From Rhodovulum sp. P5 (lineage in GTDB: Bacteria > Pseudomonadota > Alphaproteobacteria > Rhodobacterales > Rhodobacteraceae), in the NCBI RefSeq assembly GCF_002079305.1, contig NZ_CP015039.1, positions 620,001 through 684,000 on the forward strand: a stretch of 64,000 nt of DNA. Reading direction: 5' to 3'. Under the pieces are notes generated by a model. It saw only the letters and a program-made list of their open reading frames with translations, did no database searches and was not told where the DNA came from. Numbering within the stretch: the first letter of the stretch is position 1; each line of letters begins with the position of its first letter. The translations under genes were made by a program, and so were the position numbers. Shown piece after piece: positions 26,961 through 36,190 of the stretch.

Positions 26961-27886
26961 CGGGCCACCACGGGAATGCAATCCGCGCCCTCGGCGGTCA
27001 GCGCGGCACAGAACCGACGGGCGTCGTCAAGGTTTTCGAACCCCGCGGCGCGCAGCCGATAGAACACCTGATCCCCGCTGCCCGCCTGCTGCACGACGCG
27101 CGACTTGGTCTCGAAAAATGCCGCAAAGCGCGACCGTCCGGCCAGCCTGTCCCATCCGGCGCGGGCGTCCTCGGTCGAGTTGAAGGCCCCCAGTTGCACC
27201 AGCGCGGTTCCGGCGATCACCTCTGCCGCGGGTAACTCACCCGAGACGCGCGGCTGGGCCAGCGCAGCCGTCGCCGCGGCAATCGCGGCGCGGGCGGCCA
27301 GATCGGTATCGGGCCGCGGTTGGGGCCGCGGCGAAACGCGCAGCGCACCGGGCGGCAGGTCCAGGACCTCTTCGCCCAAGACCTCTTCGCCGGTCAGGGG
27401 GGCCTGTTCCATATCAGCGCCCAGGGGCAGTTCGTCGGAGATATCGATCAGCGCGATGTCAGCAAGAGGCGCGTCCGGTTCCGGCACCGCGCCGGTCACC
27501 GCGCGAAGGTCCGTCCCCCGCCCGCGCGGGAACGCTGCCTGCGGCAGGTCTTCGTCGGCCAGTGACACCGGTTGCGGTGCAAGCCGCAGCGTATCGGGCG
27601 GCGGGGCGGCCTCGCCCTCTGCCGCGACGCGGTTGACCGCCAACCCCTGATGCTGGGCCAGTTGTCCGCCGGGATTGTCGGGTGCCACGCGCATCGGCCC
27701 TTCCAGCGCAACCACCACCGGCACGCCGGACACGTCCCGCACCATGATCTGGATGCCCCAGTTCACCAGCCCCGCCACCAGCGCAAGGGAAGCAACGCCC
27801 CCCGCCCAGTTCAACACCGTCTTGATCGGTGGGAAAGAGGCACTGCCCCCGAACCCGCCGACCGAATTGAAATCCATATCTGCCAT
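26957..27886 (-). CDS. SPOR domain-containing inner-membrane protein
   Basis: A 309-residue protein. After a short cytoplasmic N-terminus there is one transmembrane helix (residues ~20-45, WAGGVASLALVAGLVNWGIQI), a Pro/acidic periplasmic linker of about 170 residues, and a C-terminal SPOR domain (VQLGAFNSTEDARAGWDRL, later VFYRLRAAGFENLDDARRFC). SPOR domains bind denuded glycan at division sites. ATG 27886 is chosen for GAGG six bases upstream. The gene is conserved between argS and nagZ in this group. Confidence 0.88.
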   Translation of the reverse strand: MADMDFNSVGGFGGSASFPPIKTVLNWAGGVASLALVAGLVNWGIQIMVRDVSGVPVVVALEGPMRVAPDNPGGQLAQHQGLAVNRVAAEGEAAPPPDTLRLAPQPVSLADEDLPQAAFPRGRGTDLRAVTGAVPEPDAPLADIALIDISDELPLGADMEQAPLTGEEVLGEEVLDLPPGALRVSPRPQPRPDTDLAARAAIAAATAALAQPRVSGELPAAEVIAGTALVQLGAFNSTEDARAGWDRLAGRSRFAAFFETKSRVVQQAGSGDQVFYRLRAAGFENLDDARRFCAALTAEGADCIPVVAR

Positions 27887-27968
27887 TGCCGCCTCATCGC
27901 CCGGCAACATATGCGTCACGCGGGTCGGTTCTTGCCTGTCTCACACACCGCCCGGACGCGCCTTGTGG

Positions 27969-29714
27969 TCAGCGCATTTCCTCAAGCGGCTTGACGCCAA
28001 GAATACCCAAGCCCGCCGAAATCACAACGGCGACGGAACGGGCCAGCGCGATTTTGGATTGGCTTGTGGCAGGATCGCCCTCTTGCAGGAAGCGCACCTC
28101 GGGCACCTCGTTGCCACGGTTCCAGAGCGCGTGGAGGTCCGACGCCAGTTCGTACAGGTAGAACGCAACCCGGTGCGGTTCATGGGTGCGCGCCGCGATC
28201 TCGACCAGACGGGGCCATTCGGCCAGCTTTTTGGCCACGGCCAGTTCCGCCTCATGCCCCAGTCTGGACAGGTCGGCGCCTGCCAGCGTCGCGTCATCCG
28301 CGGCAATCCCGGCCTCGGCCGCCTTGCGCAGGACGGAACAGACCCGGGCATGGGCATATTGGACATAGAAGACCGGGTTGTCCTTCGACTGCTCCAGCAC
28401 CTTGTCGAAATCGAAATCCAAGGGCGCGTCGTTCTTGCGGGTCAGCATCACGAAGCGGGTCACATCCGGCCCCACCTGATCGACCACATCGCGCAGCGTC
28501 ACGAAGGTGCCGGCGCGTTTCGACATCTTGAAGGGTTCGCCGTTCTTGTAGAGCTTCACCAGTTGGGTCAGCTTGATGTCAAGCGGCACCGTGCCATCCG
28601 ACAGCGCCGATACCGCGGCCTTCATGCGCTTCACATACCCGCCGTGATCTGCACCGAACACATCAATAAGCTGGTCGAAGCCCCTGGAAATCTTGTCGAA
28701 ATGGTACGCGATATCCGGGGCGAAATAGGTCCATGACCCGTCCGATTTCATGATCGGCCGGTCGACGTCGTCGCCGTGGTCGGTGGATTTGAAGAGGGTC
28801 TGTTCGCGCGGCTCCCAGTCCTCGGGCGTCTTGCCCTTGGGTGGTTCCAGCACGCCGACATAGATCAGCCCCTTGCCCCGCAGCGCGTCGATGGCAGCCT
28901 CGATCCGGCCGGTGCCGTACAGCGATTTCTCGCTGAAAAACTGATTCATCGTCACGCCAAGCGCGGCCAGATCGGCGCGGATCAGGTCCATCATCCGGTC
29001 GGTGGCGAAATCGCGGATCTCTGCCAGCCAGACATCCTCGGGCTGATCCACGAAGGCGTCGCCGACCTTGTCCTTCAGCGCCTGCCCGACCTCGATCAGA
29101 TAGTCGCCGGGATAGGTGCCGTCCTCGAACGCGACCTCTTGGCCATGCGCCTCCAGATACCGCAGATAGACGGAGCGGGCGAGCACATCGACCTGCGCGC
29201 CCCCATCGTTGATATAATATTCGCGGGTGACGTCATGCCCGGAATAGGCCAGCAGGTTCGCCAGCGCATCGCCGAAAACCGCGCCTCGGGTGTGGCCGAC
29301 ATGCAACGGACCCGTGGGGTTGGCCGAGACATATTCGACATTGACCTTCTGCCCCTGCCCCAGACCGGAGCGGCCAAAGGCCGTGCCCCTACCCAGCACC
29401 TTGGCCACGACATCCCGCCAGACATCGGGCGAAAGCCGCAGGTTGATGAAACCGGGCCCGGCGACCTCGGCCAGATCGACGCGCGGATCGTCGGTCAGGC
29501 GCGCGGCCAGTTTCTCGGCGATATCGCGCGGCTTGGCCTTTGCGGGCTTGGCCAGCACCATCGCGGCATTGGTCGCCATATCCCCATGGGCAGGGTCGCG
29601 GGGCGGCTCCACGGCCACGTTGGCAGTATCCAGTCCCGCGGGCAGGTCGCCCGCCGCGGCCATCGCGTCGATGCTCTCGATCACCAGCGCGCGCAAGTCG
29701 TTAAAGAGGTTCAT
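27969..29714 (-). CDS. argS: Arginyl-tRNA synthetase
   Basis: A 581-residue class I synthetase. [20 protein letters not shown] holds the HIGH motif (HVGH). The N-terminal Add-1 domain recognises the tRNA D-loop, and the C-terminal DALR domain ends in the usual region ([23 protein letters not shown]). ATG 29714 is preferred to the ATG at 29720 because AAGGG is correctly spaced only for the former. Confidence 0.95.
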   Translation of the reverse strand: MNLFNDLRALVIESIDAMAAAGDLPAGLDTANVAVEPPRDPAHGDMATNAAMVLAKPAKAKPRDIAEKLAARLTDDPRVDLAEVAGPGFINLRLSPDVWRDVVAKVLGRGTAFGRSGLGQGQKVNVEYVSANPTGPLHVGHTRGAVFGDALANLLAYSGHDVTREYYINDGGAQVDVLARSVYLRYLEAHGQEVAFEDGTYPGDYLIEVGQALKDKVGDAFVDQPEDVWLAEIRDFATDRMMDLIRADLAALGVTMNQFFSEKSLYGTGRIEAAIDALRGKGLIYVGVLEPPKGKTPEDWEPREQTLFKSTDHGDDVDRPIMKSDGSWTYFAPDIAYHFDKISRGFDQLIDVFGADHGGYVKRMKAAVSALSDGTVPLDIKLTQLVKLYKNGEPFKMSKRAGTFVTLRDVVDQVGPDVTRFVMLTRKNDAPLDFDFDKVLEQSKDNPVFYVQYAHARVCSVLRKAAEAGIAADDATLAGADLSRLGHEAELAVAKKLAEWPRLVEIAARTHEPHRVAFYLYELASDLHALWNRGNEVPEVRFLQEGDPATSQSKIALARSVAVVISAGLGILGVKPLEEMR

Positions 29715-29762
29715 CTGCATCCCTTTCGGCTTGGCGGCGGTTTATCACCGGGCGTCCCGGCG

Positions 29763-31586
29763 TCAACCGGCGGCTTTCGCGGGCGCCTCCTCGGGCGGGA
29801 CCATCGCAACCAGACGACTGCCGGCGGTATTGCGCGCCTCTTCCTCGTCCGAAATGACGCGGGGCACGCCGCCGGGGCCGATCTGCATCAGGATCACCGC
29901 CTCGGGGTTTTTCTCGCGCCACTGCTCAAGCGTGAATTCCTCGGACAGCTTCGTCGCGCGAAAGCCCCAGCCCTCGGTCATCAGGCGGTTGATTTCCCAA
30001 TAGCCCTGCCCCTTGCCGATGGGTCGCCCGCCCAGTGTGGTCGGCAGGGCATGGCGGCTGCTCTCCTGCTTGGTCCGGCGCAGTTGGAAGACGTTTTCCC
30101 GCCCGAATTCCGGGGCGACATCGGTGGCAACCAGCGTGTTATAGGCGTCATTGTCGGTCGCGGCGATGACGGTGCCATAGCTGACGAGTTCAACGCTGTG
30201 CTCTGCCGCTTCTGACAGGATATCGCCGTAGAAGACCGGCACCCCCGCCTCGCGTGCGCCCCGCAGCCTGGCATGGTTCGGGTCGGCAATCAGAACCGGC
30301 ACCTCGGCCTTTTTCAGCGCCTCGGCAAAACCGGTGGCCCAGCGGGAGCCCCCGACGAAAATCACCCCCGGCGTCGACGCCCCGGTCAGCCCCAGCCAGC
30401 GGGCCAGCGGCGTCAGCGTGAACCCATGAAGAACCACCGTCGCCGTCACCAGCGCAAAGGCCAGCGGTCCGATGCGTGCGCCGTCTTCCAGCCCCAGCGC
30501 CGTCAGCCGATCCCCGAAAAGTCCCGCCACCGCCACCAGCACCACGCCCCGCGGGCCGGTGAAGGCCACCAGCAGCCGTTCGCGCCACGGCACCGGCGAG
30601 AACAGAAGGGACACAAGAACGGTCAACGGCCGCACGATCACGATTGCGGCCAGAACGAACGCCGCCGACCGCCAGTCCAGCGTCGAAAGCGCCGCGAGGT
30701 TCATGTTCGCGGCCAGCAGGATGAACACGCCCGAGACCAGCAGGATCGTCGCATGTTCCTTGAACCGGCGAAGTTCGGTGTAGGACGGCAGATCGGCATT
30801 GGCGATCACGAGGCCCATCAACGTCACGGCCAGAAGACCGCTTTCATGCAGGACCGCATCGGACAGGGCAAACACGGCCAGCAGAACCGCGAACAGCACC
30901 GGCACCTTCATGAATTCGGGCACAAGCGCGCGGCGGAAGGCCGTCGACAACCCCCAGCCGACCAGCCCGCCCAGCAACAGGGCAAAGGCGATGCCGCCGG
31001 CAACCTCGGCCGCCGCAAGGCCGGGCGAAAAGTCGGACTCCATCACGATCAGGACCTGGAAGGCCAGCACCGCGGCCAGCGCACCGAAGGGGTCGTTGAC
31101 GATGGCCTCCCAGTTCAACAGTTGCGCAGGGCGCCGGGCCAGCCGCGCCTGCCGCAGAAGGGGCGCGATCACCGTCGGGCCGGTCACGATCAGGATGCCG
31201 CCGAACACCCATGAACTGCCCCAGCCAAGCCCCGCGACGTAGTGCAACGCCACCGCCGACAGCAGCCAGCCCAGCGGCCCGCCGATCAGCACAAGCCGCC
31301 GCACGCCGGGCGCGGCGTCGCGCAGCGAATGCAGGTTCAACGACAACCCGCCCTCGAACAGGATGATCGCCACGGCGATGGACACCATCGGCCCCATCAG
31401 GGCCCCGATATCGCGCGCAGGGTCGAAAAGGCCCAGCAATGGCCCAACGATCAGCCCTGCAATCAGCATCAGCACGATGGCAGGCATCCTCAGCCGCCAT
31501 GCCAGCCATTGCGCCCCAACGCCCAGCGCGCCCACCAGCGCAAATGCCATCACCGGGGCCAGCGCCCCTTCGGAACCCGTTGTCAT
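29763..31586 (-). CDS. Cation:proton antiporter with cytoplasmic nucleotide-binding-like domain
   Basis: A 607-residue protein. The first ~400 residues form about 12 hydrophobic segments of the Na+/H+ exchanger (CPA) superfamily, including LFEGGLSLNLHSLR, VTGPTVIAPLLR, NDPFGALAAVLAF and TGPRGVVLVAVAGL. The ND pair and GPRG motif favour the CPA1/NhaP group. The next ~130 residues form a TrkA-N-like Rossmann domain (VIFVGGSRWATGFAEAL, VFYGDILSEAAE, IAATDNDAYNTLVA). The start overlaps the dgt stop as ATGA. It interrupts the common dgt-argS adjacency. The transported ion is not known. Confidence 0.87.
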   Translation of the reverse strand: MTTGSEGALAPVMAFALVGALGVGAQWLAWRLRMPAIVLMLIAGLIVGPLLGLFDPARDIGALMGPMVSIAVAIILFEGGLSLNLHSLRDAAPGVRRLVLIGGPLGWLLSAVALHYVAGLGWGSSWVFGGILIVTGPTVIAPLLRQARLARRPAQLLNWEAIVNDPFGALAAVLAFQVLIVMESDFSPGLAAAEVAGGIAFALLLGGLVGWGLSTAFRRALVPEFMKVPVLFAVLLAVFALSDAVLHESGLLAVTLMGLVIANADLPSYTELRRFKEHATILLVSGVFILLAANMNLAALSTLDWRSAAFVLAAIVIVRPLTVLVSLLFSPVPWRERLLVAFTGPRGVVLVAVAGLFGDRLTALGLEDGARIGPLAFALVTATVVLHGFTLTPLARWLGLTGASTPGVIFVGGSRWATGFAEALKKAEVPVLIADPNHARLRGAREAGVPVFYGDILSEAAEHSVELVSYGTVIAATDNDAYNTLVATDVAPEFGRENVFQLRRTKQESSRHALPTTLGGRPIGKGQGYWEINRLMTEGWGFRATKLSEEFTLEQWREKNPEAVILMQIGPGGVPRVISDEEEARNTAGSRLVAMVPPEEAPAKAAG

Positions 31587-32740
31587 CGTTCCCCCTGCCC
31601 TGCGCCGCCGATCAGGCGCGCATGTTCCGCCATCGCGAACCGGTCGGTCATGCCGGCGATATAGTCCGCGACGATCCGGGCAAGGGTAGTCTCATCTTTC
31701 GCGGCCTCCACATCCTCGCGCCATTTCTGCGGCAGAAGCGACGGATTCCCGAGGTAGAGCGGGAAAAGATCGCGGACGACCTGCGTCACCTCGGCCCGCA
31801 CCTTCATGACCGAGGGGGCCCGATACATCCGGTGAAACAGGAAGGTCCGGAATTCGCGGATATCGGCGGCCAGCGCGTCGGGGAAACGCACCACGGGACG
31901 CCCCAGCGCGCGGATATCCTCGGCGCATTCGGCACCGGAGTCCGCCAGCGCTGCCTTGGCCAGGTCGATCACCTCTGCCACCATCACGCCGAACACCCGG
32001 CGCAAGGCTTCATGCCGCCGCCGCTTGGGGTCGAGACCGGGATAGGCCCGGTCGACCTCCGCATAGCAATCGCCGACGATGGGCAGGGTGGCCAGTTCGT
32101 CCTCGGTAAACAGCCCCGCGCGCAGACCGTCATGCAGGTCGTGGTTGTTATAGGCGATGTCGTCGGAAATCGCGGCCACCTGCGCCTCGGCGCTGGCATG
32201 GGTATGCAGTTCCAGATCGTGCACCGCGTTGTATTCGGCCAGCGCATAGGGCAACTCGCCCGTCACCGGCCCGTTATGCTTGGCGATGCCCTCCAGCGCC
32301 TCCCATGTCAGGTTCAGCCCGTCGAATTCGGCATAGTGGCGTTCCAGCCGGGTGACGATGCGGATGGCCTGCGCGTTGTGGTCGAACCCGCCATAGGGGG
32401 CCATCCGTTCCGACAGCGCGTCCTCCCCGGTATGGCCGAAGGGCGTGTGGCCAAGGTCATGGGCCAGTGCCACGGCCTCTGTCAGTTCGGCGTTCAGCCT
32501 TAGCGCGCCCGCGATGGTGCGGGCCACCTGCGCCACCTCGATCGAATGGGTCAGCCGGGTGCGGTAGCTGTCGCCCTCATGCACGACGAAAACCTGCGTC
32601 TTGTGCATCAACCGCCGGAAGGCAGAGGAATGAATGATCCTGTCCCGGTCACGCTGAAAGCACGATCGGAAGGCACTTTCGTCCTCGGGGTGCAATCTTC
32701 CGCGGCTTTTCGCGGGATCGCAGGCATAAGGGGCCAGCAT
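31583..32740 (-). CDS. dgt: Deoxyguanosinetriphosphate triphosphohydrolase-like protein
   Basis: A 385-residue HD-domain protein. [22 protein letters not shown] is the N-terminal Dgt motif; [15 protein letters not shown] and [16 protein letters not shown] give the HD metal site, and [14 protein letters not shown] follows. Dgt-type enzymes cut dNTPs to nucleoside and triphosphate. ATG 32740 with GAGG six bases upstream is preferred to the longer frame, which runs antisense into erpA. It is divergent from erpA with 78 bases between. Confidence 0.9.
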   Translation of the reverse strand: MLAPYACDPAKSRGRLHPEDESAFRSCFQRDRDRIIHSSAFRRLMHKTQVFVVHEGDSYRTRLTHSIEVAQVARTIAGALRLNAELTEAVALAHDLGHTPFGHTGEDALSERMAPYGGFDHNAQAIRIVTRLERHYAEFDGLNLTWEALEGIAKHNGPVTGELPYALAEYNAVHDLELHTHASAEAQVAAISDDIAYNNHDLHDGLRAGLFTEDELATLPIVGDCYAEVDRAYPGLDPKRRRHEALRRVFGVMVAEVIDLAKAALADSGAECAEDIRALGRPVVRFPDALAADIREFRTFLFHRMYRAPSVMKVRAEVTQVVRDLFPLYLGNPSLLPQKWREDVEAAKDETTLARIVADYIAGMTDRFAMAEHARLIGGAGQGER

Positions 32741-32818
32741 GCGGGCCTCGTTGCTTGTTCCGTCCTGTTGGGGCCATATATTCACGGCAAATCGATAGAG
32801 ACAGGGAAAACTGCCGAA

Positions 32819-33148
32819 ATGGACCTCAACCTCCCGCCGAAAGTGACCGACCGCGCCTTCAAACGCCTGACCGAGATCGGTGCCGCGACGCAAGGAAAAG
32901 CCCTGCGCGTCGCCGTAGAAGGGGGCGGATGTTCCGGCTTTCAATACGCGATCACGCTGGACGACGTGGCCGAGGATGACCTGGTTCTGGAAGGCGGCGG
33001 CGAAAAGGTCGTGGTCGACGCGGTCTCCCTGCCCTTCCTGTCGAACGCCGTCATCGATTTCTCCGAGGAACTGATCGGCGCGCGGTTCGTTATAGATAAT
33101 CCGAACGCCAGCAGTTCCTGCGGCTGCGGCACGTCATTTTCAGTCTAG
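32819..33148 (+). CDS. erpA: Iron-sulfur cluster insertion protein ErpA
   Basis: A 109-residue A-type Fe-S carrier. Cys38 lies in [11 protein letters not shown] and Cys101/Cys103 in [10 protein letters not shown], the three cluster ligands of the HesB/IscA/ErpA family. ATG 32819 starts [17 protein letters not shown], the family N-terminus. The divergent erpA-dgt arrangement is common in alphaproteobacteria. Confidence 0.94.
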   Translation: MDLNLPPKVTDRAFKRLTEIGAATQGKALRVAVEGGGCSGFQYAITLDDVAEDDLVLEGGGEKVVVDAVSLPFLSNAVIDFSEELIGARFVIDNPNASSSCGCGTSFSV

Positions 33149-33177
33149 GGGCCTCGCGCCCCGGAAAGGCGCCCCGA

Positions 33178-34170
33178 ATGGACAGCATTACCGCCCTTCT
33201 TCCCCGCGACCGGTTCCTCCCGCTCAGCCCGGAAACGACATCCTCGGGCCAACCAAGGCGTGCGGGGATCGAGATCGAGTTCGGCGGCCTGACCGAAGAA
33301 GAGGCCGCCGGTGTGGTTGCGCGTGAGTTGGGCGGCACGCAGCGGCAGGTTGCGGCCCATGACTGGCTGATCGAGGGGACCGACTGGGGCGATGTCGAAA
33401 TCTGCCTCGACACGGTTCTGCGTGAAAAGGCGGGCTCGGCGGTCATGGATCTCGGGCTCGACCTCAGCCGGGCGGTCGTGCCCATCGAAATCGTCACGCC
33501 GCCGCTTGGCCCCGACCAGTTGCCCGCGCTGGACAAGTTGCGCAGCGCGCTGCGATCCGCTGGCGCACAGGGCAGCCGGGACGGTCTGCTGTTGGGCTTC
33601 GGGGTACATCTGAACCCTGAAATCGCCGATGCGACGGTCGAGGCGATCCTGCCCGTCGTCCGTGCCTTTGCCCTGATCGAGGACTGGCTGCGCAATGCCG
33701 ACCCGATCGACCCGGCGCGGCGGGTTCTTCCCTTTGTCGATGCCTATCCGCGCAGTTTCGTCGACCGGCTGGCCAAGGACGGCCCGAACTGGTCGCTCAC
33801 CGAGTTCATCGACATCTATCTGAAGGAAACGCCGACGCGGAACCGCGGGCTCGACATGCTGCCGTGCTTCCGGCACCTTGATGAGAACCGCGTGGCCAAG
33901 GCGCTGGACTCGGCCGGCGGGCTGGTCGGGGCGCGGCCGACCTTTCACTATCGTCTGCCCGATTGCCGGATCGACGAGGGCGGCTGGCGGCTGGCCTATG
34001 AATGGAACCGCTGGACACTGGTGGAGCGTCTGGCGGCCGATGCCGACGCGCTGAACGCCTTGGCGCGCGACTGGATCGAGTATCGCGAAGCATTGACCAC
34101 CACGCGCCCCGACTGGCTGGCCCATGTCGAGGAACGCCTGTGCGAGCTGGAATTGTGGGAAACCGCATGA
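33178..34170 (+). CDS. Amidoligase family protein (glutamine synthetase-like fold)
   Basis: A 330-residue protein of the Amidoligase_2 group. The metal/ATP motifs GIEIEFGG (residues ~29-36), DVEIC and the family hallmark PIEIVTPPL are seen, followed by LGFGVHLNPEI and a C-terminal Arg-rich helical part. Such enzymes are predicted from comparative genomics to form amide or isopeptide bonds, but the substrate is unknown. It ends in an ATGA overlap with a glutamine-amidotransferase gene, so the two are expected to act together. It starts 29 bases after erpA. Confidence 0.8.
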   Translation: MDSITALLPRDRFLPLSPETTSSGQPRRAGIEIEFGGLTEEEAAGVVARELGGTQRQVAAHDWLIEGTDWGDVEICLDTVLREKAGSAVMDLGLDLSRAVVPIEIVTPPLGPDQLPALDKLRSALRSAGAQGSRDGLLLGFGVHLNPEIADATVEAILPVVRAFALIEDWLRNADPIDPARRVLPFVDAYPRSFVDRLAKDGPNWSLTEFIDIYLKETPTRNRGLDMLPCFRHLDENRVAKALDSAGGLVGARPTFHYRLPDCRIDEGGWRLAYEWNRWTLVERLAADADALNALARDWIEYREALTTTRPDWLAHVEERLCELELWETA

Positions 34171-34913
34171 CCGGAAAACCGCTGATTGCCGTCACCACCT
34201 CGGCCCGGTCGGGCTGGCGCATCTATCCGCTTGTGGCGTTCAACATATGGCTGGCGGGGGGGCGCAGCGTGCGCTGGGGCGCCGGACGGCCCGCCGACCT
34301 TGACGATGTCGACGGGCTGATCATCGGCGGAGGCGATGACATTTCGCCGGACCTCTACGGGATGCAGCTTGTCACCTCTGCCCGGCTGGACCCGGCCCGC
34401 GACGCGCTGGAACGCCGTCTGGTCGAAGGGGCCATTGACCGGGGCAAGCCCGTTCTGGGCATTTGCCGCGGCGCGCAGATGATCAACGTGGCCCTTGGCG
34501 GAACCCTCGATCAGGATGCCTATGGCACCTATACCGCGTCGAAAAAGCTGTGGACGATCCTGCCGAAGAAAGAGGTCAGGGTCTGCGACGACACCCGGTT
34601 GTCGGACATTGCCGGGCCCGCACCGATGCGGGTCAACGCGCTGCACAGCCAGGCGGTATCCGATCTGGGCCGCGATCTGCGCGTGGCCGCCCATGACCGC
34701 GGCGGCATGATCCAGGCGGTGGAGCGGACCTGCGATCCCTTCGCACTGGGTGTGCAGTGGCACCCCGAACATCTGTTCTATGCCCGCCGCCAACGCGCGA
34801 TCTTTGGCGCACTGGTGGCCGCCGCGCGCGCCTGCCGCGAAGATCACGCACAGTTGACCGCCGTGGACGAGATCGCCCGAAAGGCAGATTTTCAAGGCAT
34901 CTTTCAGGGATAG
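34167..34913 (+). CDS. Class I glutamine amidotransferase / peptidase C26 family protein
   Basis: A 248-residue gamma-glutamyl hydrolase-type protein. The nucleophile Cys100 lies in GICRGAQMINVALGG, and His199 and Glu201 in GVQWHPEH complete the triad. LIIGGGDDISPDLYG is the N-terminal C26 motif also found in PuuD. PuuD hydrolyses gamma-glutamyl-GABA; here translational coupling to an amidoligase suggests that it either supplies ammonia or cleaves the gamma-glutamyl product of its partner. Confidence 0.84.
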   Translation: MTGKPLIAVTTSARSGWRIYPLVAFNIWLAGGRSVRWGAGRPADLDDVDGLIIGGGDDISPDLYGMQLVTSARLDPARDALERRLVEGAIDRGKPVLGICRGAQMINVALGGTLDQDAYGTYTASKKLWTILPKKEVRVCDDTRLSDIAGPAPMRVNALHSQAVSDLGRDLRVAAHDRGGMIQAVERTCDPFALGVQWHPEHLFYARRQRAIFGALVAAARACREDHAQLTAVDEIARKADFQGIFQG

Positions 34914-35065
34914 CCCCGATGCCACCGGGCCGGAACCCCAAAATGCGGCACATCGCCCCATTAAAAAACGAACAGAAGAAAGCGACGGAAACCGAGGACG
35001 GGACCGTTATAAGGGTCGCGTGCGAACGTAAATGCAACCTTCGGGTTCAAAGACTGGAGTATTCC

Positions 35066-35518
35066 ATGCGCAAGCTTCTGATCACGGCGGTGCTCGCCGC
35101 CCTGCCCGCCGCCGCTATCGCGGACGAAATGGCCGAAAAGACCGTTGAAGCCCGCCAAGGCTATTACAAGCTGCTCGGCGCCAACATGCACATTCTCGCC
35201 GGCATGGCCAAAGGCGATATCGCCTATGATGGCGCACGCGCCCAGACCGCTGCCGACAACCTGATGACCCTGACCCAGTACAATCTGGGCCATCTCTACA
35301 CGCCCGGCACCTCGTCCGAAGACGTCAAGGGCAGCGACGCCCTGCCGAAGATCTGGAACGACTTCGCCGGCGTTCAGGAAAAGGGCATGGCCTTCGTTGC
35401 CGCCGTTGAGGAACTGAACGCGATGGCCGGCCTTGACCGCGCCTCGCTCGGCAAGGCCGTGCAGCAGGTGGGCGGCGCCTGCAAGGGCTGCCACGACAAC
35501 TACCGCGCCAAGGACTGA
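35066..35518 (+). CDS. Cytochrome c'
   Basis: A 150-residue periplasmic cytochrome. The signal peptide MRKLLITAVLAALPAAAIAD is followed by a four-helix bundle and a C-terminal haem motif CKGCH (residues 139-143), the cytochrome c' arrangement. The family binds NO and can protect against it. It lies 3 bases ahead of a b-type cytochrome gene, a common pair. The 152-base gap upstream contains AT-rich stretches likely to hold the promoter, but no box could be fixed. Confidence 0.9.
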   Translation: MRKLLITAVLAALPAAAIADEMAEKTVEARQGYYKLLGANMHILAGMAKGDIAYDGARAQTAADNLMTLTQYNLGHLYTPGTSSEDVKGSDALPKIWNDFAGVQEKGMAFVAAVEELNAMAGLDRASLGKAVQQVGGACKGCHDNYRAKD

Positions 35519-35521
35519 TCC

Positions 35522-36148
35522 ATGAAAGATGCGAGCACCGAAGAGACCGCCCCCAACGCAGGGGCGGGGGCCGACAATCTGGAAACCGTCAAGGTCTGGG
35601 ATCCGGTCTTGCGGATCTTCAAATGGTCCCTGACGATCTGCGTCATCTCCGCATGGGTACTGGGTGAGTTCGGGCCCGACGTGATGACGCTGCACTTCTG
35701 GTTCGGCTACGCGGTGCTCGGTCTTCTGGCGTTTCGGGTGCTCTGGGGCTTTGTCGGCCCCGAGCATGCCCGGTTCGGCAATTTCCTGTACGGCCCCGTG
35801 TCGATTGCGAAATACGTGTTCGGCATGTTCCGGCGAAAGCCCAGCTACTGGCCCGGCCACAACCCCTTGGGCGGCCTGTTCGTCTTCATCCTGCTTGGGG
35901 TTCTGGCGGTGCATGCCACCGTGGGGCTGTTCGTCGACCCCGACGATTACATCAATGTCGGCCCGCTTGCGAAATATGTCAGTTCAGAGGCCCGGCGCAC
36001 CGCCGTCGGCCTGCACGACACTCTAAGCTGGGTGGTGCTGGGCGTTGTGGCGCTGCATGTCGCAGCCATCACCTTCTACAGCAAGTGGAAGGGCGAAAAC
36101 CTCGTCAAGCCGATGATCACGGGCAAAAAGACCATCCGCAAGCACTGA
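35522..36148 (+). CDS. Membrane-bound di-haem cytochrome b561-type protein
   Basis: A 208-residue protein with four transmembrane helices (WSLTICVISAWVLGEF, LHFWFGYAVLGLLAFRVLW, LFVFILLGVLAVHATVGLF, LSWVVLGVVALHVAAITFY). Candidate haem-b His ligands sit in LHFWFGY, VHATVG and LHVAAI. It is of the cytochrome b561/Ni-Fe hydrogenase b subunit type and probably passes electrons from quinol to the cytochrome c' encoded just upstream. Confidence 0.86.
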   Translation: MKDASTEETAPNAGAGADNLETVKVWDPVLRIFKWSLTICVISAWVLGEFGPDVMTLHFWFGYAVLGLLAFRVLWGFVGPEHARFGNFLYGPVSIAKYVFGMFRRKPSYWPGHNPLGGLFVFILLGVLAVHATVGLFVDPDDYINVGPLAKYVSSEARRTAVGLHDTLSWVVLGVVALHVAAITFYSKWKGENLVKPMITGKKTIRKH

Positions 36149-36190
36149 CGGGCTGGACATCGCGCTTCGGCCGCGTCACGCCCCGGCAAC

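Noticed and set aside
32741..32944. Longer dgt start at 32944
   Set aside because: It would extend through the erpA start region; ATG 32740 has a well-placed GAGG and matches the family N-terminus.
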